Positions 18,697 to 26,719 of a DNA stretch of 64,000 nucleotides are shown in pieces. How positions within the stretch are numbered: the first letter of the stretch is position 1; each line of letters opens with the position of its first letter. Both the position numbers and the translations under genes were made by a program. A model generated the notes under the pieces. That model was given only the letters and a program-made list of their open reading frames with translations. It did no database searches and was not told the origin of the DNA. The DNA comes from Arthrobacter methylotrophus (GTDB lineage Bacteria > Actinomycetota > Actinomycetes > Actinomycetales > Micrococcaceae). The stretch lies in NCBI RefSeq assembly GCF_039539965.1, contig NZ_BAABED010000001.1, positions 2,356,001-2,420,000 of the forward strand, given 5' to 3'.

Positions 18697-18962
18697 ATCG
18701 GTCCGAGCTGAACCAGATTCTGCTGACTGAAGGGTTCTATCCCTTCAGTTACGATCTAAACGGGGGCCCCGCCCCGGAAGCCCACATTTTGGAAAATCGC
18801 GGCTACGAATGGGCAGTGTACTACTCAGAGCGAGGAGACCATGTGGCCGAAGAAGTATTCTTCAGCGAAAGCGAGGCATGCGAGTTCTTCCTCGACCGAA
18901 TGAGAAGCGATCCTTCGACGAGACCACGTGCAGAGCGCCCCCCGCTGCCTCCTAGCTTCTGA
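18693..18962 (+). CDS. Candidate immunity protein for the TNT toxin
   Basis: 89 residues, acidic, with the pattern SELNQILLTEGFYPFSYDLN, EAHILENRGYEWAVYYSERG, then FSESEACEFFLDRM. Small proteins of this pattern are found beside TNT-type toxins in actinobacteria, to my recollection. The ATGA overlap with the toxin ORF implies coupled translation, the usual arrangement for toxin and immunity partners. The tail is Arg/Pro rich and probably disordered. Direct binding to the toxin is inferred. Confidence 0.65.
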   Translation: MNRSELNQILLTEGFYPFSYDLNGGPAPEAHILENRGYEWAVYYSERGDHVAEEVFFSESEACEFFLDRMRSDPSTRPRAERPPLPPSF

Positions 18963-19738
18963 AGCCCTTTCATCGCAGTGTTTGGCCCACCGGATCGTTA
19001 TAGATCGAGCAGCATTCGATCCGGCCGAGTCATCACCGCTGGCGTTCGAACTGACTGCCGAGCTCAAGCAGTGCGAGACGCGATTGAGGCATGGCCATGA
19101 GCAGAGGTGGTATCTGCATGCCGTCAGGAAGCCGTTGAAAACGGACGGGTCTCGTAGACCGGTCAGCGACGGGTTCCGCAGCATGCCTGGCAACGCCGAT
19201 TGTGCCCCCGAATTCGGGGCAGGACGGCGTTAAAATTGCATGCCAAGCCTTGACGTCAGTTTGGGGCACACCGCAACCTGACGTCAGGGCATCTGACAAG
19301 GGAGGATTTGGCCTGGGGGGGCGGAACTCCGGTCCTGCTTTCGATACGTGTCCAGTCGCAACATGCGATATCGGTCAGAGGCTGCTGAAGCAATGCTCAT
19401 CAAGTCCAGATTCTATGGACTATCGATGCTTCTTGAGCAACGGCGGCCCCGTTTTCCGGCCCTCCCACTGTCAGGGTGGGATCTGAGAACTTCATGAGCC
19501 AGCGTCAATAAATCGAGATTTCACGGCTATTCTGACGCAAACGCTGAGCGCCGCCTCTGACTTCGCGTATCGGACGGGACGGGCCGTCGGCGTCCGACGA
19601 TAGCCCCGCAGTGCGCCACCCCCCTAACAGCAACCGGCTCTTAGTTCACGGTCTGTGCTTTCGACTTGGCTACCGCCTATTCGGGAAGGTTTCTAACGGC
19701 TGGAAGGCAGGGCGCACATCCTTGTTGAAGTCGGACTG
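18963..19738. other. Gene-free stretch inside the transposon
   Basis: No protein-like frame on either strand. It contains a palindrome TGCCCCCGAATTCGGGGCA near 19203-19221 and two TGACGTCA palindromes about 30 bp apart near 19252 and 19281. These could be regulatory or recombination sites; I assign nothing. Confidence 0.5.
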
Positions 19739-20083
19739 CTATGACTTCGTTTCGTTTGGATGGCTCGTATGGACGTGCTCCAGGTAAACAGTCTGGTCCA
19801 CCACGTAAAACCAGATGCGTGCATCACCTTTTAGAGTGGGCTTGTGCTGCCATCTGTCGTGGGTGACACCATCTCGTGATACCCGGCCCAGTTCACCACG
19901 CAGCTGGTAGTTGGTCGGTGTCGTCATTTGCGGTGACCGCGTCAGGAAGTCCCAGGAATCCACCAGGGCGTTCCTGGTCGTGGCTTTCAGATCCGTCCAG
20001 CCGCGTTTGGCCTGCACAGAAGCGAAACGAAGCTCATACTCGCTCTTCTTAGTCGGCCTCTCGACCTTTTCGTTCTTCGCCAT
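19739..20083 (-). CDS. Type II toxin-antitoxin toxin, RelE-like
   Basis: 114 residues: KSEYELRFASVQAKRGWTDL, ALVDSWDFLTRSP, YQLRGELGRVSRDG, then DARIWFYVVDQTVYLEHVHT. The compact alpha/beta build, with a basic centre and the final strand pair VYLEHVHTSHPNET, is that of RelE/HigB-type ribosome-dependent mRNA interferases found in mobile elements. It starts 3 bp after the antitoxin stop, on the same strand. Such pairs are frequent passengers of Tn3-family transposons and stabilise them. The exact RelE subfamily is uncertain. Confidence 0.75.
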   Translation of the reverse strand: MAKNEKVERPTKKSEYELRFASVQAKRGWTDLKATTRNALVDSWDFLTRSPQMTTPTNYQLRGELGRVSRDGVTHDRWQHKPTLKGDARIWFYVVDQTVYLEHVHTSHPNETKS

Positions 20084-20086
20084 TCC

Positions 20087-20542
20087 TCAGGGACGCTCGA
20101 CAGGTTCAGTGTCGTCAAGCCATTCGATTGCTTCCTTGCCGAGTCCGGCGGCGATGGCAGTTGCCGTCTCCCGCCATGCAGTTACTGCCGCGACGGCCAA
20201 ATGGTGCTGATTGGTGGCAAAAGAGGCTCGCGCCGCTGCCACGATTTCTGAGGAGCAGGCTTCCCGGTCTGCCTCGCTCAAGGCAAGCATCCACGGAAAG
20301 CGATCACTCATTCGGGTTGCAAGTGTTCCCTCGGTACTAGTGGTGACGGCTATCAGCTGCGCGGCCAGTTCAAGTAGAGAAGCCCGTGCCTGGTCGGCGC
20401 TCTCAGACATGAGAACAAGAGACTCACCGTCGCGGCGAGTGATCTGAATCGGGTGATCGGTTGCAGCGGCAAAGGCCTCAGCGGAGGCGCGGCTTAGTTC
20501 GGATGACTGAAAAGTCGTTCGGGAAGTGGCTACTGCGCTCAT
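20087..20542 (-). CDS. Phd/YefM-like antitoxin
   Basis: 151 residues, longer than typical. The N-terminal 60 residues have the Phd/YefM pattern TTFQSSELSRASAEAFAAA, then HPIQITRRDGESLVLMSES, a DNA-binding and dimerisation domain. The C-terminal alpha-helical part would wrap the toxin. First gene of the two-gene operon; the toxin follows after 3 bp. Antitoxins of this kind repress their own promoter, here in the 20543-20561 gap or within the vanR 3' end. Confidence 0.75.
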   Translation of the reverse strand: MSAVATSRTTFQSSELSRASAEAFAAATDHPIQITRRDGESLVLMSESADQARASLLELAAQLIAVTTSTEGTLATRMSDRFPWMLALSEADREACSSEIVAAARASFATNQHHLAVAAVTAWRETATAIAAGLGKEAIEWLDDTEPVERP

Positions 20543-20561
20543 AACCTAACCCTACTTCAGA

Positions 20562-21185
20562 TCATGCTCTGAAGTCCATTGCACGGCGTCCTGCTTGCGG
20601 TGCAGGTCCCGAGAGTGCATCGATGAGTTTGAGCCCGCGTTTGCCCCATTCGATTTCCGTCTCCGCCCGCGCGATCAGGCCTTCGTAGGTGAAGACTTTG
20701 TATTCGATGGTGCGTTGACGGTCGGCTTCGGGGGTGGCAGCCAGGCGTTTGCTCAGCATCTCGTTTGTGCCTGCCCGCAGCCCGGTGATCATGTCCGCCC
20801 ATTGATCGCGGCGCATCGTGTGATAGTCGATGTGGGCCTGCATGTGCTCCCGCGCCGCGCCGGGTTCCGCCCATTCCAGGTAGGCGGCCTTCAGGTGCAC
20901 GGGATCTCGCTCACGGGAATACTCCAGGGGCTCTTGCATCCATGCACGGAATGCGGCCCGGCCGTCCTCGGTAATCCGGTACTGCGTCTTCTTGCCCCGG
21001 GGCCCCCACGAAACTTCCTCCGCCTGCAGCAGACCCTCCTTGGTCATCTTCCGCAGCTCCGGATAGATCTGTGAATCAGGTGCATGCCACACGAAGGCAA
21101 CCGAAGACTCGAATCGTTTGGCCAGGTCGTAGCCGGTCATGGGCTCCACGGAAAGCAAAGCCAGAAGCGCGTAGCGAAGACTCAC
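20562..21185 (-). CDS. vanR: PadR-family regulator of the van genes
   Basis: 207 residues from a GTG at 21185, preceded by GAAGGGA. Begins VSLRYALLALLSVEPMTGYD LAKRF, the PadR winged helix (residues 1-85, with SQIYPELRKMTKEGLL and GKKTQYRITEDGRAAF), followed by a helical C-terminal dimerisation domain. In Corynebacterium glutamicum a PadR-type VanR represses vanABK and is relieved by vanillate. The same order here, divergent from vanA with palindromes between them, supports this role. The longer upstream frame to 21344 runs through the operator region and is rejected. Confidence 0.87.
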   Translation of the reverse strand: MSLRYALLALLSVEPMTGYDLAKRFESSVAFVWHAPDSQIYPELRKMTKEGLLQAEEVSWGPRGKKTQYRITEDGRAAFRAWMQEPLEYSRERDPVHLKAAYLEWAEPGAAREHMQAHIDYHTMRRDQWADMITGLRAGTNEMLSKRLAATPEADRQRTIEYKVFTYEGLIARAETEIEWGKRGLKLIDALSGPAPQAGRRAMDFRA

Positions 21186-21213
21186 GTTAGTTCCCTTCAA
21201 GGTCTTGCCAATA

Positions 21214-21231
21214 ACTATATCGATAGATAGT
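21214..21231. promoter_or_regulatory. Putative VanR operator 1
   Basis: ACTATATCGATAGATAGT is an imperfect palindrome in the vanR-vanA gap, 29 bp before the vanR start. The ACTAT/ATAGT arms are shared with the second site. Confidence 0.5.
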
Positions 21232-21247
21232 CTGTGACCCAAGCCAC

Positions 21248-21269
21248 CAACTATGGACATAGATAGTTG
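21248..21269. promoter_or_regulatory. Putative VanR operator 2
   Basis: CAACTAT, 8 bp, then ATAGTTG forms an exact inverted repeat with the same core as operator 1, about 80 bp before vanA. Two related sites fit cooperative repression of both divergent promoters. Confidence 0.5.
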
Positions 21270-21346
21270 AAGGCATCCCCAGAAAAATCTTGTTACGCCT
21301 GGCATGCCGCTGAGAAAAGACGCCAGGCACCGGAAAGAGGCCAAAG

Positions 21347-22441
21347 ATGACCGTGCTCCAGTCCAGCAATTCCACCACCAATAAAGTCCTCGGCCACCCG
21401 CTGAATGCCTGGTATGTCGCCGCGTGGGATCACGAAGTCACCCGCAAGCCCCTGGCGCGCAGGATTGCTGACCGCCCGCTGGCGCTGTACCGCACCGAGG
21501 ACGGTAAGGCCGTGGCCCTGGCGGACGCGTGCTGGCATCGTCTGGCGCCGTTGTCCATGGGAAAGACCGTTGGCAAGGATGGCATCCAGTGTCCGTATCA
21601 CGGCATCGTGTACAACTCTGCGGGCCGGTGCGCGTCCATGCCGGCGCAGGAGAGCATCAACCCCTCGGCCACTGTCCCGTCCTTCCCGGTGGTGGAGCGT
21701 CATCGGTTTGTGTGGGTCTGGCTGGGCGACTCGACCCAGGCGGATCCCGGCCTTGTCCCGGACATGCATCAGATGGACAGCCAGGACTGGGCCGGGGATG
21801 GGGAAACCATTTTCGCGCCGTGCAACTACCAGCTGGTCCTGGACAACCTGATGGACCTCACCCACGAGGAATTTGTCCATGCCTCCAGCATCGGCCAGGA
21901 GGAGCTGAGCGAGTCCGAATTCGTGGTCACGCACGATGACCGCACCGTCACTGTGTCGCGGTGGATGCTCAACATCGATGCCCCGCCGTTCTGGCTCAAG
22001 AACATGCGGGACAAGTTCCCCGGCTTCGAAGGCAAGGTGGACCGCTGGCAGATCATCCGCTTCGAGGCGCCCTCCACTATCCGCATTGACGTCGGCGTTG
22101 CCAAGGCCGGCACAGGCGCCCCGGACGGGGATCGCAGCCAGGGCGTTAACGGCTACGTCATGAACACCATCAGCCCGGAGACAGCCAAGTCCTGCCACTA
22201 CTTCTGGGCGTTCATGCGCAACTACTGCCTGGACAGCCAGCTCATCACTACCCAGCTCCGCAATGGAGTGCACGGCGTGTTCGGTGAGGACGAAGCAATG
22301 CTGAAGGCCCAGCAGGAAGCCATCGACGCCAATCCCGATTACGAGTTCTACAGCCTGAACATCGATGCAGGCGGCATGTGGGTCCGCAGGCTGATCGAGC
22401 GCATGCTCCAGGCAGAGGGCCGCCTCGCAGCGGCACTCTGA
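21347..22441 (+). CDS. vanA: Vanillate O-demethylase, Rieske oxygenase subunit
   Basis: VanA is the terminal oxygenase that converts vanillate to protocatechuate and formaldehyde with electrons from VanB. 364 residues. Rieske [2Fe-2S] ligands are C62-W-H64 (ADACWHRLAP) and C82-P-Y-H85 (IQCPYHGIVY). The mononuclear iron motif NLMDLTHEEFVH follows near residue 165. Starts MTVLQSSNSTTNKVLGHPLN, typical of the family. Related aromatic O-demethylases share this architecture, but the vanR-vanB-vanK context favours vanillate. Confidence 0.9.
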   Translation: MTVLQSSNSTTNKVLGHPLNAWYVAAWDHEVTRKPLARRIADRPLALYRTEDGKAVALADACWHRLAPLSMGKTVGKDGIQCPYHGIVYNSAGRCASMPAQESINPSATVPSFPVVERHRFVWVWLGDSTQADPGLVPDMHQMDSQDWAGDGETIFAPCNYQLVLDNLMDLTHEEFVHASSIGQEELSESEFVVTHDDRTVTVSRWMLNIDAPPFWLKNMRDKFPGFEGKVDRWQIIRFEAPSTIRIDVGVAKAGTGAPDGDRSQGVNGYVMNTISPETAKSCHYFWAFMRNYCLDSQLITTQLRNGVHGVFGEDEAMLKAQQEAIDANPDYEFYSLNIDAGGMWVRRLIERMLQAEGRLAAAL

Positions 22442-22469
22442 CCGGACAAGGACTCCAAGGAAAAAGACC

Positions 22470-23483
22470 ATGGCAGCAACCAACAACGAAGTCTGGCAGT
22501 CAGCAACGGTAGTGGCCGTCTCGGAGGTGGCCGCAGGCATCCGGCGCATTGAACTGGAACCGTCAGCACCCAAGCATGCAGAGCCCGGGTCGCACATCGA
22601 CCTGACAGTTACCATCAACGGCGAACAGGAGAAACGCTCCTACTCAGTGGTGGAATCCAAAGACCTCGGGAAGACCCTGGTGATCAGCGTCTTCAAGGCA
22701 CCCGTTTCCCGGGGCGGATCTGTCTACATGCACTCGCTCAAGCCCGGTGACACACTCCGCATCACCCAGCCCCTGCAGAACTTTCCGCTGCGGATCGGGG
22801 CAGAGCGCTACGTTCTGCTGGCCGGCGGCATCGGGATCACTGCCATCATGAACATGGCGGCGGTCCTTCGCAACGTCAAGGCCGACTACACCTTGGTCTA
22901 CGCGGGCCGGAACCGGGCTGCGATGGCCTACCTGCAGGACCTGCAGGAGATCCACGGGGCCCGGCTGCAGGTCCACGTCGACGACGAGGGAAGCAGCCTG
23001 GACGTGACCACCCTGGTGGGCGGCATCGGCCCGGGAACCGAACTCTACATGTGCGGGCCTATCCGGCTGATGGATGCGGTCCGCCGCGGCTGGACCGAAC
23101 GCGAACTGGCAATGCCCGACCTGCGGTACGAGACGTTCGGGAACTCCGGCTGGTACGACCCGGAGGAGTTCCTCGTCCGCATTCCGCGGCTGGGCATCGA
23201 AGCAAAAGTTGGGCAGGGCCGCTCCATGCTCGAAGCACTCGAGGACGCCGGTGTGGACATGATGTTCGACTGCCGCAAAGGCGAGTGCGGTCTCTGCGAG
23301 GTCCGCATCCTGAACTTGAACGGCGCCGTCGACCACCGCGATGTCTTCTACAGCGAACGGCAGCACCACGCTGCAAAGAAGATGTGCTGCTGCGTCTCAC
23401 GGGCCGTCAGCTCCGCCACAGGTTCCCGTACAGACGCCAAGTCTTCAGGCGCCCCTGCCGTTGTCACCATCGACCTGTCCTAG
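22470..23483 (+). CDS. vanB: Vanillate O-demethylase, ferredoxin reductase subunit
   Basis: 337 residues with the order FMN-binding domain (HIDLTVTINGEQEKRSYSV), NAD-binding domain (LLAGGIGITAIMNMAAVL, MCGPIRLMDAVR) and C-terminal plant-type [2Fe-2S] domain (FDCRKGECGLCEVRIL with a distal CC pair at KKMCCCVSRA). It passes electrons from NADH to VanA. It starts 28 bp after vanA behind AAGGAAAAAG and is clearly co-transcribed with it. Confidence 0.9.
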   Translation: MAATNNEVWQSATVVAVSEVAAGIRRIELEPSAPKHAEPGSHIDLTVTINGEQEKRSYSVVESKDLGKTLVISVFKAPVSRGGSVYMHSLKPGDTLRITQPLQNFPLRIGAERYVLLAGGIGITAIMNMAAVLRNVKADYTLVYAGRNRAAMAYLQDLQEIHGARLQVHVDDEGSSLDVTTLVGGIGPGTELYMCGPIRLMDAVRRGWTERELAMPDLRYETFGNSGWYDPEEFLVRIPRLGIEAKVGQGRSMLEALEDAGVDMMFDCRKGECGLCEVRILNLNGAVDHRDVFYSERQHHAAKKMCCCVSRAVSSATGSRTDAKSSGAPAVVTIDLS

Positions 23484-23606
23484 ACACACCCTGATCTAGC
23501 CACTACGACACACCCTGTTCTGCCCCTCAGGGCTGCCCGCACCTCCGTGCAGCCGTAAACAGCTGTAGCTCCCGCCGGGAGTTCCCTAGGTTTCAAGGAA
23601 GATGCC

Positions 23607-24944
23607 ATGGATCTGCGTGAACGTATTAACACTTCGAAAATGTCGCCATATCAGTGGGCCATCATCGGCATGTGTGTCCTGCTTAATGCCCTCGATGGCT
23701 TTGACGTACTGGCAATGGCTTTCACCGCCAACGGCGTCACCAAGGAGTTTGGCCTGACAGGCTCCGAACTGGGGGTCCTGCTCAGCGCGGGGCTCGTAGG
23801 CATGGCCATCGGATCCCTTTGCCTCGCCCCACTGGCCGACATCATCGGGCGGCGCCCCATGATCATCGGCTCGGTGGGCGCAGCAGGCGCCGGCATGCTG
23901 CTGGCAGCCACGGCTGGCAACATGGCACAGCTGAGCATCTGGCGATTCCTGACGGGCCTGGGTGTTGGTTGCATTCTTGCCTGCACCAACGTCATCGCCA
24001 GCGAATACTCCTCCAAGAAACGCCGTGGACTGAGTATCAGCATCTACACCGCCGGCTACAGCATCGGAGCCACCCTTGGCGGCGCCGCGGCCGTCTACCT
24101 CCAAAGCCAGTACGGCTGGCGCTCCGTCTTTGTCTTCGGCGGCATCTGCACGCTCAGCATCCTGGTGGTCCTGCTGTTCCTCCTGCCCGAATCCGTTGAC
24201 TTCCTCATGACGAAGCGGCCCCGCAACGTCCTGGACCGCCTCAACCGGATCGCCCGCAAGACCGGTCACCCCGAGGCCACCGTCCTCCAAGACGTCCAGA
24301 TCCTCGCCAAGTCAAAAACCAACCCCATTTCTGACCTGCTGACTCCTGCCAACCGGCGCTCCACGCTTCTTCTCTGGGTAGCGTTCTTCACCACAATGTT
24401 CGGTTTCTACTTCGTCAACAGCTGGACCCCGCGACTCCTGGTCACCGCAGGCATGACGGAAAGCCAAGGCATTACCGGCGGCCTGATGCTCACCCTGGGT
24501 GGGATATTTGGCGCGGTCCTCTACGGCGTCCTCGCCACCAAGTGGAACAGCAAGATCGTCCTCGTGGCCTTCACAGTGCTCTCAGCCGTCATGATCGTCG
24601 TCTTCATCTCTTCCGCGTCAGTGATCCTGCTCGCCCTGGGTGCCGGCGTCCTCGTGGGCATGCTCATCAACGGCTGCATCGCCGGCCTCTACACGCTCGC
24701 TCCTTCCCTCTACCCCGCCTCGGTCCGCAGCACAGGCGTCGGATGGGGCATCGGCATCGGACGGATCGGAGCCATCATTGCCCCGCTTATCACCGGCGCC
24801 CTCCTTGATGCATCCTGGTCCGCCGTACAGCTCTACCTCGCCGTCGGCGTCGTCGTGCTTATCAGCGCCGCAGCTGTCGGAATGATCCGGACCAAAGAAC
24901 CCACCAAGAACACGGCCTCCGCGGAGGAACTCACCGAAGTCTGA
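23607..24944 (+). CDS. vanK: MFS aromatic-acid transporter, VanK-like
   Basis: 445 residues and 12 transmembrane helices of the aromatic acid:H+ symporter group. Key features are the loop 2-3 motif LADIIGRRPMIIGSVG and the helix-1 segment LNALDGFDVLAMAFTANGV with the Asp pair typical of this group, plus the repeat motif after helix 6. It lies 123 bp after vanB on the same strand, the position of vanK in corynebacteria, and probably imports vanillate. The exact substrate could be another lignin-derived acid. Confidence 0.85.
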   Translation: MDLRERINTSKMSPYQWAIIGMCVLLNALDGFDVLAMAFTANGVTKEFGLTGSELGVLLSAGLVGMAIGSLCLAPLADIIGRRPMIIGSVGAAGAGMLLAATAGNMAQLSIWRFLTGLGVGCILACTNVIASEYSSKKRRGLSISIYTAGYSIGATLGGAAAVYLQSQYGWRSVFVFGGICTLSILVVLLFLLPESVDFLMTKRPRNVLDRLNRIARKTGHPEATVLQDVQILAKSKTNPISDLLTPANRRSTLLLWVAFFTTMFGFYFVNSWTPRLLVTAGMTESQGITGGLMLTLGGIFGAVLYGVLATKWNSKIVLVAFTVLSAVMIVVFISSASVILLALGAGVLVGMLINGCIAGLYTLAPSLYPASVRSTGVGWGIGIGRIGAIIAPLITGALLDASWSAVQLYLAVGVVVLISAAAVGMIRTKEPTKNTASAEELTEV

Positions 24945-25440
24945 TCACGACGAACGGCCTGAATCTATAGTGCACAAATAGTGCCAGAGGCCCGGAGCTC
25001 GGCGAAGGCACACCCTTGACCCACCAGCCGGCCGCGATGCGGACGCCCACCAAGTGGTTCAAGCGCAGCGAAAACTGGGCTCCGTTGCCCACTTTCACTG
25101 TGCCATCAGGCGTGGCATCCTCGAAGGTGTAAGCAGCAGGATGTTTGCAAAGCAGAGGTCCCGTAATCCTTTCAGGATGCGGGCCCTCTGCTTCGTCATG
25201 AGCCCAAATGGGATGGCTTTTCACTGCACTGCGTCAAGCAGCGTCCCCATGGGCTGCCGTCGATCAGTTAGCTGCTGCCGCACCAACAGCGCCTCGGCGC
25301 TTCGGAACGCCAGCCATACAGGACAGCTCGTGACTACGTCGTGCGACATATAGCGATCAAGAAGGCGTAGGTCCGAAATTTCGTCTGAGTTGGCTACACC
25401 CCAAACAGACGTAAACCCGGCGTGAAACGATCCCAATGGA
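24945..25440. other. Unassigned stretch between vanK and tnpR
   Basis: Two short minus-strand frames (25526..25221 and 25224..24931) overlap by ATGA, but neither has a recognisable domain or a good ribosome site, and the first runs through the res-like region and the tnpR start. I see no supported gene. Confidence 0.4.
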
Positions 25441-25444
25441 TACG

Positions 25445-25520
25445 TGTCAGGCTGGGGTCGAAATTGACATTTCTTGACACATGGATGGTGGACTCTTAGA
25501 GTTTCCCTGACACCATGGGG
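25445..25520. promoter_or_regulatory. Probable res site of the resolvase
   Basis: TGTCA at 25445 and TGACA at 25465 are inverted arms of a 25-bp element. Further TGACA half-sites occur at 25475 and 25508, just before tnpR. Resolvase sites consist of several such imperfect palindromes next to tnpR. Subsite limits are not resolved. Confidence 0.5.
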
Positions 25521-25525
25521 AGACA

Positions 25526-26089
25526 ATGACTGGCCAGACTTTCGGCTATATACGGGTCAGCACACTGGACCAGAACACGGTCCGGCAGCTCGACGGCGAG
25601 CATCTCGACCGGGTTTTCATGGACCGCGCGTCGGGGAAGGACCAAAACCGCCCGCAGCTGGAAGCAATGATAGATTTCGCCCGAGACGGCGACACCGTCC
25701 TGGTGCACTCCATGGACCGCCTGGCCCGGAACCTCGATGACCTCCGCGCCATCGTCCGCCGGCTGACCGAGAAGAAGGTGCAGGTCCGGTTCGTGAAGGA
25801 GAACCTGACCTTTACCGGAGACGAAACCGCGATGGCGACGTTCCTGTTGTCGGTGATGGGGGCGTTCGCCGAGTTCGAACGGGCCCTCATCCGGGAACGG
25901 CAACGTGAAGGGATCACCCTGGCCAAAAAGGCCGGCGTCTACAAAGGCAGGGGCAAGGCGCTGAACGCCGGGCAGGCGGCCGACCTGGTACGGCGCGCCG
26001 CCACCGGAGAGGCGAAAGCCGCACTCGCCCGGGAATTCGGGGTCAGCCGCCAAACCGTCTACCAATACCTTCAACCGGAACCCCAGTAG
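25526..26089 (+). CDS. tnpR: Serine resolvase of the transposon
   Basis: 187 residues. Catalytic Ser12 lies in FGYIRVSTLDQN; other active-site parts are the VHSMDRLARNLDDLR segment and the AEFERALIRERQREG helix E region; the C-terminal helix-turn-helix is AALAREFGVSRQTVYQYL. It resolves Tn3 cointegrates at res. The gene points toward the right end, with tnpA at the far left end and all cargo between them. It starts 5' to any terminator of the van genes, behind GGGGAGACA. Confidence 0.93.
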   Translation: MTGQTFGYIRVSTLDQNTVRQLDGEHLDRVFMDRASGKDQNRPQLEAMIDFARDGDTVLVHSMDRLARNLDDLRAIVRRLTEKKVQVRFVKENLTFTGDETAMATFLLSVMGAFAEFERALIRERQREGITLAKKAGVYKGRGKALNAGQAADLVRRAATGEAKAALAREFGVSRQTVYQYLQPEPQ

Positions 26090-26259
26090 AGCACCACAGA
26101 CGAATCGTGCAGGGTGTACTGAGCAAATGGACGCCTCCGTGCAAACGAGTAAGGAAGATCCGCCGCTCAGCAGCCGCCTGCGCAACCCCGGAAGATCAGC
26201 TCACCCGCGCAAAAGACTTTGGGTATGACACCCGCGCACTAACCAAACTTGGGCGGCTC

Positions 26260-26282
26260 ACGACACCTTCAGGAGGACCGGG
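26260..26282 (-). repeat. Partial extra copy of the terminal repeat
   Basis: The outer 23 bp of the inverted repeat (ACGACACCTTCAGGAGGACC and three more bases) lie directly inside the complete right repeat, in the same orientation. It is closer to the left repeat at some positions. It may be a relic of an earlier end or of a nested insertion. Confidence 0.7.
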
Positions 26283-26283
26283 T

Positions 26284-26322
26284 CTAGATTGCCCCTGACG
26301 ACACTCTCAGGAGGACCGGGCC
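26284..26322 (-). repeat. Right terminal inverted repeat (39 bp)
   Basis: Reads CTAGATTGCCCCTGACG at its inner side and ends ACCGGGCC. It is the inverse of 15760..15798 with four mismatches. Confidence 0.9.
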
Positions 26323-26380
26323 TGCACTGGCCGCGACGTTCACCATCGGCTCCCTCCTGTGGACCGCCGGCGCAGGTTAG
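26323..26380 (+). pseudogene. VIT/CCC1-family transporter, 3' end
   Basis: After the right TGCAC the sequence reads on in the VIT frame as ALALAATFTIGSLLWTAGAG and a TAG at 26378, the hydrophobic last helix expected after VHIVVGGALA of the left part. TGCAC at 26323..26327 is the right target duplication. Confidence 0.85.
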
Positions 26381-26520
26381 CCAGACAGCCGGGGTGTGCG
26401 GCGCGCCGTGTCCGGCAGCGACAGGACAAACAGGCCGGCCAACAGCTTGTCGAGAAGCGCAACAGCGGTAATGACGAGGGTGTTCCACGACAAGTAGACC
26501 GTGAGCTGACCGGCGTCGAC
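26377..26520 (-). pseudogene. C-terminal remnant of a membrane protein
   Basis: The minus frame ending at TAA 26379..26377 reads VDAGQLTVYLSWNTLVITAV, then ALLDKLLAGLFVLSLPDTAR and RTPRLSG. It looks like the last helices of an integral membrane protein and converges on the VIT 3' end, overlapping by 3 bp. Upstream the frame is lost before any start. Family not recognised. The rest of the gap to 26675 holds nothing I can support. Confidence 0.4.
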
Positions 26521-26719
26521 CGGGCAACAAGCTGCCGAACCCTTCCCTTTTCACAAGCCCGGTATATGCGGCTGCTTGCGCTGGTCTGTGACTCTCAGCG
26601 ATAAATGGCGGTGTCAACGGCAACTTAGAAATGACCGGTGGCGGCATGTTGGTTTGCCCGTCGGGGCGAGTTCTAGTGATCGTTGCAACGCCCCCGAATA
26701 ATCGGGAGTCGCAACACCC

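Larger units (their letters stand above)
15760..26322. mobile_element. Tn3-family unit transposon carrying vanillate catabolism genes, 10,563 bp
   Basis: Bounded by 39-bp inverted repeats matching at 35 of 39 positions and by TGCAC duplications. Contents from left: tnpA (3'-truncated), orphan TNT-type toxin and candidate immunity gene, a gene-free stretch, a type II toxin-antitoxin pair, vanR, vanA, vanB, vanK-like transporter, an unassigned stretch, a res-like region and tnpR. Removing the element and one TGCAC joins the two halves of the VIT gene in frame, which independently proves the borders. Confidence 0.9.

Noticed and set aside
21293..22618. 441-codon minus-strand frame opposite vanA
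   Set aside because: It is the antisense shadow of a well-supported Rieske oxygenase gene, has no recognisable domain and no ribosome site.
24931..25526. Two overlapping minus-strand frames between vanK and tnpR
   Set aside because: No family, no ribosome site, and one covers the res-like region and the tnpR start. An ATGA overlap alone is not enough.
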